From Sporichthyaceae bacterium (GTDB lineage: Bacteria > Actinomycetota > Actinomycetes > Sporichthyales > Sporichthyaceae): DNA of 64,000 nt. Positions 59,216 to 64,000 of this stretch are shown here, piece by piece. The notes beneath the pieces are model-generated. The model was not told the DNA's origin. It ran no database searches and saw only the letters and a list, made by a program, of their open reading frames with translations. The stretch covers positions 1 to 64,000 of the forward strand of contig DATASX010000085.1 in the NCBI GenBank assembly GCA_036269075.1. Reading direction: 5' to 3'. How positions within the stretch are numbered: the first letter of the stretch is position 1; each line of letters begins with the position of its first letter. The position numbers were made by a program, and so were the translations under genes.

Positions 59216-60645
59216 GCCGCGGAGTACGTGGTGCGGCCGGCGTCGGTCTGCTTGGAGATCTTGCGGCCCAGGTACAGCCCTTCCAGCGCGAACTCGGCAG
59301 CCGCCGCGGCGTGCCCGGGCGATTCCGCTTCACCGATGCCCAACCGACTCATCAGTTTGCCCAGCCCGGGCACCGGTCCCAACGCGGCCAACAGGTCCGC
59401 GGCCGGGGTCAGGTCGCCGGACGCGACGGGCTCCCCGGTGGCGATCCGCTCGATGAAGCCGACCAGGTCCGCCCCGCCCAACCGGGCACGGAACACCTCG
59501 TGGATGGCCTTGCGCAGCAGATGGGCCAGCACGTCGAACTCGCGGCCCTCCTCGCCGGCCTCGAACTCCACCTTGCCGCGCAGGGTGGGCACGATGCAGG
59601 GCAGGTCGGCAACCCGCGCCACCGCCGTCTCCCCGGTGAGCGCAGCCCGGCGCTGCGCCGAGGCGACGACGGTCTCCGCGGCAGCGATGGTGAACCGCGC
59701 CGAGACGCCGGACCGGGAGTCCACGACAGGGGAGTTGCGTACCGCGCGGGTGAACCGGACGAGCACCTCGAGCAGGTGTTTGGGCAGCTCGGAGGCGTCG
59801 GCCTCCAGCAGGGTCCAGTCCGCCTCCTGGCGCACCAGCGCCAACTCGTCGGACAGCTCCACCGGGTAGTGCGTACGGATCTCCGCGCCGAACCGGTCCT
59901 TGAGCGGGGTGATGATCCGACCGCGGTTGGTGTAGTCCTCCGGGTTCGCGGTGGCCACCACCAGTAGGTCCAGCGGCAGCCGCAGCGCGTAGCCGCGGAT
60001 CTGCACGTCGCGCTCCTCGAGCACGTTGAGCAGACCGACCTGGATCCGCTCCGCCAGGTCCGGCAGTTCGTTGACCACGAAGATGCCGCGGTTGGCGCGG
60101 GGGACCAGCCCGTAATGGACGGTCTGCGGGTCGCCCAGGCTGCGTCCGGCGGCCACCTTGACCGGGTCGACGTCCCCGATCAGGTCGCCGATCGAGGTGT
60201 CCGGGGTGGCCAGTTTCTCCGCGTACCGCTCCTCCGCGGCCGCCCAGGAGATCGGTAGCTCGTCGCCCAGTTCCGTCACCAGCCGGCGGCTGTGCACGGA
60301 GATCGGGGCGTAGGGGTGTTCGCGCAGTTCAGAGCCGGTGATGTAGGGGGTCCACGGGTCCAACAACGACACCAGGGTGCGGGCCAGCCGGGTCTTGCCC
60401 TGCCCCCGCTCGCCGAGCAGCACCATGTCGTGGCCGGCCAGCAGCGCACGCTCCAGTTGCGGCAGCACGGTGTCGTCGAAACCGACGATGCCGGCGAATC
60501 GGGAATCGCCTGCGGCGAGCCGCGCGAGCAGGTTGGCCCGCAACTCGGCCTTGATCGGACGGAACACGTGGCCGGTCTCGCGCAGCTCGCCGAGGGTGCG
60601 CGCGGTGGGACCAGAGGTGGGGCCAGAGGTGGCAGCAGCGTTCAT
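59212..60645 (-). CDS. MoxR/ChlI-like AAA+ ATPase
   Basis: A 477-residue AAA+ ATPase. The Walker A loop is LLGERGQGKTRL, Walker B-like VVNELPD (Asn-Glu instead of Asp-Glu), and a sensor-type segment VVATANPEDYTNRGRIITPLKDRF. It belongs to the magnesium-chelatase/MoxR group. Start ATG 60645 gives the usual N-terminus; a longer frame to 60984 is out of family. Cotranscribed with the VWA gene, likely for metal or protein-complex insertion. The client is unknown. Confidence 0.88.
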   Translation of the reverse strand: MNAAATSGPTSGPTARTLGELRETGHVFRPIKAELRANLLARLAAGDSRFAGIVGFDDTVLPQLERALLAGHDMVLLGERGQGKTRLARTLVSLLDPWTPYITGSELREHPYAPISVHSRRLVTELGDELPISWAAAEERYAEKLATPDTSIGDLIGDVDPVKVAAGRSLGDPQTVHYGLVPRANRGIFVVNELPDLAERIQVGLLNVLEERDVQIRGYALRLPLDLLVVATANPEDYTNRGRIITPLKDRFGAEIRTHYPVELSDELALVRQEADWTLLEADASELPKHLLEVLVRFTRAVRNSPVVDSRSGVSARFTIAAAETVVASAQRRAALTGETAVARVADLPCIVPTLRGKVEFEAGEEGREFDVLAHLLRKAIHEVFRARLGGADLVGFIERIATGEPVASGDLTPAADLLAALGPVPGLGKLMSRLGIGEAESPGHAAAAAEFALEGLYLGRKISKQTDAGRTTYSAA

Positions 60646-60833
60646 GACGACGAATCTAGGCCGCGCGCGGATTTCTTGCACTGCGCAAACCTGTGCCTGC
60701 AAGTGGTTCCGGGGCGGGTTCGACAGTCGAGGGCCGCGTGTCGCGCGTCGAACAGCGGCCGTTCGGCGCGCGGCGCGCCGCAGTCGTCGTGGAGGGCTGG
60801 TGGTAGGCGTGCGGTCGCGGCATGCTCGCGGAC

Positions 60834-60995
60834 ATGGCGGGGGAGCGCATCTTCTGCGCGCACTGTGGGGTGGAGATCCGAAGGCGCCTGCTGGGCGGCT
60901 GGGGACACGTGGTCCGGCTGGGCCCGATGCCCTGCCCGGTCGCCGAACGCGAACCGCCCCCCGAGGACCGCACCTCGACGTCACGCGAGAACTGA
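60834..60995 (+). CDS. Small CxxC protein
   Basis: A 53-residue open frame (or 57 with ATG 60822). It has FCAHCG (a CxxC knuckle) near the N-terminus and a third Cys in PMPCP. This is the size and look of small actinobacterial zinc-ribbon proteins. The ATG has a modest upstream GGGGGAG only inside the frame, so the ribosome site is weak. The stop codon lies in the CTGAC palindrome, and the lipase gene starts 58 bases later. Real but unassigned. Confidence 0.5.
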   Translation: MAGERIFCAHCGVEIRRRLLGGWGHVVRLGPMPCPVAEREPPPEDRTSTSREN

Positions 60996-61006
60996 CGGAC
61001 GGTCAG
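60992..61006. repeat. Dispersed palindrome CTGAC-N5-GTCAG
   Basis: CTGAC, ggacg, GTCAG: perfect arms. The left arm holds the TGA stop of the CxxC gene; the lipase starts 47 bases downstream. Confidence 0.6.
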
Positions 61007-61053
61007 AAGCTGTTTTCCGGGAGTTCGCTCGACCGAGGTGGAGGTGCCCCGAC

Positions 61054-62103
61054 ATGCGCAGGTACCGAGACCGCATCGCCGTCCTCGCTGCGGGAGCAGT
61101 GGCACTGACGATCCTGGTCGTCGCGCCGGGGCCGGCAGCATCGGCCACTGCGGGCGGGTTCGCCCCGCTCGACCGGCCGGGTCCGGCGTTGTCGGTACCC
61201 GAAGACCAGTTGGCAGCAGCGCTGTCGTGCACATCGAGCGCGGGCGCCGGTCGAGAGACGGTGCTGTTCGTGCCGGGCACCACGGTCAACCCGACGGACA
61301 ACTACTCGTGGAACTGGTTCCGGGCGCTGGACAAACTCGGTCGGCCCTACTGCGCAGTCACGTTGCCGTTCGACACCACCGGCGACATCCAGATCGCCGC
61401 GGAGTACGTGGTGCATGCGATCCGTGCGATCCACGCGCGTACCGGGCGCCGGGTCCAGGTGCTCGGACACAGCCAAGGTGGCGCGGTGCCACGGTTCGCG
61501 TTGCGCTTCTGGCCGGACCTGCGCGGCATGGTCGACGACTATGTCGCCTTCGGCGCGACCAACCACGGAACCGTGATCGCCGGACCCCTGTGTACCTCCG
61601 GTTGCGCACCTGCGATCTGGCAGCAGGCCATCGGGTCGAACTTCGTGCAGGCGATGAACTCCTACCAGGAGACTTTCCCCGAGATCTCCTACACCGCGAT
61701 CTACACCCACTTGGACCAGATCGTGCAACCGAACCTGGACGACCAGGGCAGCACGTCGTTGCACGGGCCGGGCGAGATCACGAACGTCGCCGTGCAGGAC
61801 CTCTGCCCGACCGACACCGCCGATCACATCGCGGTCGGCACCTGGGACCCGGTCGCCTACGCGTTGGCGATGGACGCACTCGACCATTCCGGTCCGGCTG
61901 ACCCGCGACGGGTCCCGAAATCGGTATGCAGCGAGGTGTTCATGCCTGGCGTCGACCCAATCGGCTTCGCCGCCGACCTGAGCGGCGCCTGGAAGAAGAT
62001 CGGGAGTTCGCTCGCCACAGATCCTCGGGTGAACACCGAGCCTGCACTCAAGCCCTACACGATGGCAGAGAGGCACTGCTGTTCGGACATCTCCGGCCGG
62101 TGA
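61054..62103 (+). CDS. Secreted lipase/esterase, alpha/beta-hydrolase
   Basis: A 349-residue secreted enzyme. Signal peptide (IAVLAAGAVALTILVVA then AASATAGG), nucleophile elbow GHSQGG with catalytic Ser, NHGTVIAG and late His in SKHHI-like SDHIA (TADHIAVG). It resembles the EstA/lipase class 2 (CALB-like) group that acts outside the cell on lipids or esters. ATG 61054 follows GGAGG. It may scavenge lipids for the beta-oxidation genes; inference. Confidence 0.88.
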   Translation: MRRYRDRIAVLAAGAVALTILVVAPGPAASATAGGFAPLDRPGPALSVPEDQLAAALSCTSSAGAGRETVLFVPGTTVNPTDNYSWNWFRALDKLGRPYCAVTLPFDTTGDIQIAAEYVVHAIRAIHARTGRRVQVLGHSQGGAVPRFALRFWPDLRGMVDDYVAFGATNHGTVIAGPLCTSGCAPAIWQQAIGSNFVQAMNSYQETFPEISYTAIYTHLDQIVQPNLDDQGSTSLHGPGEITNVAVQDLCPTDTADHIAVGTWDPVAYALAMDALDHSGPADPRRVPKSVCSEVFMPGVDPIGFAADLSGAWKKIGSSLATDPRVNTEPALKPYTMAERHCCSDISGR

Positions 62104-62212
62104 ACTTCGCTGGGGATGATCTCTGAAGATCCGCTGCGGGCCGCCGTGGTGATCCGTACGCTTCTGGGACGTTGGTCAGCTTTTGCGGCTTTGGCGGACC
62201 GGAGGGGACCGG

Positions 62213-62731
62213 ATGCGGATGAACCGAGGTTCTGCGCGTGCGTCGGCGGTGTTGGCGGCCGCCTCGCTCGCGTCGGTGGGATTCGTGGCCACGGCTGCGC
62301 AAGCCCTGGCCGGCCCCGGCGGGGGGTATCCGGCGGGGGTGACGCTGTGGCACTCGAAGTCGAGCCCGTGTCCGCCGACGGTGAGCACGTCGGCGCGGCC
62401 GGGGGCGGTGGTGCGGGGCCCGTACAGCGACGACTGTCAACACTTGCAGCGATTGTTGATGACCGTCCGTCGGCCGATGGCGGCGCATGCTTCGGTGCAA
62501 CCGGGCGGTGGGGGCTGGGAGGTGGACCTGACTCTGAACCCCCGGCAACGCCGGGAGTTCGCCCGGGTCACCCGCGATGAGGTCGGGCACGAGCTGGCGA
62601 TCGTGGTCGACGGCCAACTGCTGTCCGCCCCGACGGTCATGGACCCGATCACGACCGGGGAATTTCAGATCACGGGGTTGTCCCGTGACTTCGCCGAACA
62701 CCTGGCGCGCAGGCTGAACGACTCGGACTGA
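62213..62731 (+). CDS. Stand-alone SecD P1-head-like secreted protein
   Basis: A 172-residue protein: signal (MRMNRGSARASAVLAAASLASVGFVATAAQA) then a domain matching the P1-head subdomain of SecD/SecDF in pattern: GHELAIVVDGQLLSAPTVMDPITTGEFQITGLS. It has no transmembrane helices beyond the signal. ATG 62213 follows GGAGGGG. Single P1-head proteins are rare and unstudied, so export-assistance is only a suggestion. It converges on the PaiB gene. Confidence 0.72.
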   Translation: MRMNRGSARASAVLAAASLASVGFVATAAQALAGPGGGYPAGVTLWHSKSSPCPPTVSTSARPGAVVRGPYSDDCQHLQRLLMTVRRPMAAHASVQPGGGGWEVDLTLNPRQRREFARVTRDEVGHELAIVVDGQLLSAPTVMDPITTGEFQITGLSRDFAEHLARRLNDSD

Positions 62732-62740
62732 TCGAGTCCG

Positions 62741-63382
62741 TCAGGAGGGCTCCAACCGCTCGGCTCGACCGTTCGCGGCAGCGGTGGCCGCCGCGCAGGC
62801 CATCTCGCCGTCCTGGGTCAGGCCGCTGATCACGCCGTCGACGTCGGCCGGGCGGTTCTGGCTGAGCTTGGCCTTCGCCTCGATGCGGGTGATGACGATC
62901 TCGAGGCCCACGATGGCGCGCAGTTGGCCCGCGATGTACCCGGGCGGCGCGTCGGCCACGCTCCAGGCCCTGGGCCGGCCCGCCTCGTGGTGCTCGGTGA
63001 GGCGGGTGACCAGGTCTCGCAGCCAGACCGCGTCGTCGTGGACGATCAGGCGGCCGTAAACGTGGACGGTCAGATAGTTCCAGGTCGGCACCACCCGCCC
63101 GTGCTCAGCTTTGGACGCGTACCAGGAGGGGGAGACGTAGGCGTCGGGACCGCGCACGATCACCAGGGCCTCACCCAGGGCCGGTCGGCGCCACTGGTCG
63201 TTGTTGCGGGCCACGTGCCCGTGCAACACGCCGTGCTCGCCGACGGACGGGTCGTGCAGGAACGGCAGCATCGTCGCCGCCAGCCCAGTTTCGGTTGCGG
63301 TCACCAGGTCGGCCGCCCGGGCCCGGTGCAACAGGTCATGCACGGTCGCCTCGTCCGCGGCAAAGTGCGCCGGAATGTACAC
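62741..63382 (-). CDS. FMN-binding negative regulator (PaiB family)
   Basis: A 213-residue flavin-binding split-barrel protein like PaiB: YIPAHFAADE, HGHVARNNDQW and WNYLTVHVYGRLIV. GTG 63382 follows GGAGG 8 bases upstream and gives the standard YIPxHF start; an upstream ATG at 63433 is possible but lacks that. In Bacillus PaiB represses sporulation and degradative genes. Convergent with the SecD-like gene. Confidence 0.85.
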   Translation of the reverse strand: MYIPAHFAADEATVHDLLHRARAADLVTATETGLAATMLPFLHDPSVGEHGVLHGHVARNNDQWRRPALGEALVIVRGPDAYVSPSWYASKAEHGRVVPTWNYLTVHVYGRLIVHDDAVWLRDLVTRLTEHHEAGRPRAWSVADAPPGYIAGQLRAIVGLEIVITRIEAKAKLSQNRPADVDGVISGLTQDGEMACAAATAAANGRAERLEPS

Positions 63383-63445
63383 AGCACCAACCTCCGGATG
63401 TTCGACATCGCCGCGGACAGCGTGCTGGATCACGGTAGGTGAGTT

Positions 63446-63471
63446 GGAACCGGATCTGTCCGGTCTGCGTC
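63446..63471 (+). promoter_or_regulatory. Probable ECF sigma promoter
   Basis: GGAACC (63446-63451), 16 bases, CGTC (63468-63471) matches the ECF-type -35 and -10 (GGAAC/CGTC). It lies about 110 bases upstream of the anti-sigma factor start, so the sigma/anti-sigma system is probably autoregulated. Confidence 0.5.
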
Positions 63472-63580
63472 AAATCTGAGGTGATGTCGGCGTTGTGCCC
63501 TTTGGGGCCTTCGGCGCACCCCGGCGCGTAGCCGTGTCCGGCGTGGCCGACGCCTCGAGGGGGGAGCGGAGCTGCGGGGA

Positions 63581-64000
63581 ATGACGCGGGATGACCATGT
63601 GCCCGTCGAGACCATCGCGGACCACGCCGAAGGCCTGCTCAGTGAGTTCGAGGCCAGGCGGGTGGCGCGGCATCTGCTCGGCTGCGCCGAATGCCGAGGC
63701 ACCGCTGCGTTGCTGGAGTCGGTGTCGCGGATTCTGGCCGATGCCGATCCGGGCGTCATGCCCGCCTGTTACGTCACCCGGTTGCACGCCAACCTCGCCC
63801 GACTGGCGGTCACCGAACCGGTGTCGCCCGGACTGCTGCTCGCGCCCGCCGGGGCCCTGTGCGTCGCCGTTGCCTCCCGACGACGGGCTCTGGCGACGGG
63901 TGCACGGCGGATGAGCACCGTTGCCGCGGCCGTGGTCCTGCTCGTCGGCGGGACGGCATTCGGCATCCGGACCGTCGGCGACCACGGCAGCGAGGTCGGC
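63581..64000 (+). CDS. Zinc anti-sigma factor, truncated by window edge
   Basis: The visible 140 residues form a partial protein with no stop before 64000. The N-terminal ZAS motif is ADHAEGLL...HLLGCAECRG, with HxxxCxxC spacing, as in zinc-binding anti-sigma factors that hold an ECF sigma factor. Residues about 115-132 are a hydrophobic segment (VAAAVVLLVGGTAFGI), likely a membrane anchor, so it may pass sensing across the membrane. No sigma gene is adjacent upstream, so the partner should be beyond the right edge. Confidence 0.75.
   Translation, partial: MTRDDHVPVETIADHAEGLLSEFEARRVARHLLGCAECRGTAALLESVSRILADADPGVMPACYVTRLHANLARLAVTEPVSPGLLLAPAGALCVAVASRRRALATGARRMSTVAAAVVLLVGGTAFGIRTVGDHGSEVG

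Noticed and set aside
62730-62746. CTGA-N9-TCAG at the convergent stops of the SecD-like and PaiB genes
   Set aside because: Spacing does not fit the palindrome; the two stop codons alone create the symmetry.

Overview
The window is about 64 kb of very GC-rich DNA (G/C strongly preferred at third codon positions). It looks like chromosome from a filamentous or soil actinomycete. The support is an Lsr2 nucleoid protein, a GlxR/Crp-type cAMP regulator whose own promoter carries a matching site, an LCP (LytR-CpsA-Psr) wall ligase, a deazaflavin (F420)-type nitroreductase-fold protein, a mycothiol-isomerase-like DinB protein, many lipoproteins, GTG/TTG starts and a leaderless promoter. I cannot fix the genus from sequence alone. 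I see no tRNA, rRNA, CRISPR array, insertion sequence or origin. Bases 1-56 are an unbroken G run and probably an assembly or sequencing artefact.

Region 1 (0.1-19.5 kb) is a large catabolic island. It holds an LLM-class flavin oxidoreductase, five acyl-CoA dehydrogenases (two of them a likely heteromeric pair), two crotonases, three short-chain dehydrogenases, a thiolase, two alpha/beta hydrolases, a fatty acyl-CoA ligase, a zinc alcohol dehydrogenase, a TetR regulator and a Baeyer-Villiger monooxygenase (BVMO) with an N-terminal extension. The parts form a logical ketone pathway: ketone to ester (BVMO), ester to alcohol plus acid (hydrolase), alcohol to acid (ADH), acid to acyl-CoA (ligase), then beta-oxidation. 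Two identical-geometry operators (GTCTC-N8-GAGAC) lie at the BVMO promoter and upstream of a crotonase, which suggests control by the linked TetR. The substrate is unknown.

Region 2 (19.5-36 kb) holds lipoproteins, a metabolite-type MFS carrier, an isocitrate lyase/PEP-mutase family enzyme, a 1006-residue membrane protein resembling the carrier-TM-beta-helix part of Pls/PosA peptide synthetases but without an adenylation domain, an LCP protein, an SDR, a divergent TetR/drug-efflux pair with two matched operators, and a secreted trypsin-like protease. Region 3 (36-57 kb) is dense in small, often secreted or regulatory genes: an orphan histidine kinase, tam with a MarR/TamR-like operator, a HipA-like kinase plus DUF3037 pair, Crp, a GNAT enzyme, NAGPA-type glycosidase, two paralogous His/Tyr-rich secreted proteins, two more MFS carriers, CinA C-terminal domain, truncated globin, cold-shock protein and Lsr2. 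Region 4 (57-64 kb) has a MoxR ATPase/VWA pair, a tiny CxxC protein, a secreted lipase, an isolated SecD-P1-head-like protein, a PaiB-type flavin protein and the start of a zinc anti-sigma factor that runs off the right edge.

The most unusual signal is a dispersed 15-bp palindrome, CTGAC-N5-GTCAG. There are eleven perfect copies and four copies with one arm changed. Thirteen of the fifteen lie between 30.6 and 61.0 kb in intergenic DNA or at gene ends, and in seven the left arm supplies the TGA stop codon of a gene. Its spacing resembles a BldD-type site (TNAC-N5-GTNA), but it could instead be a gene-end hairpin element.
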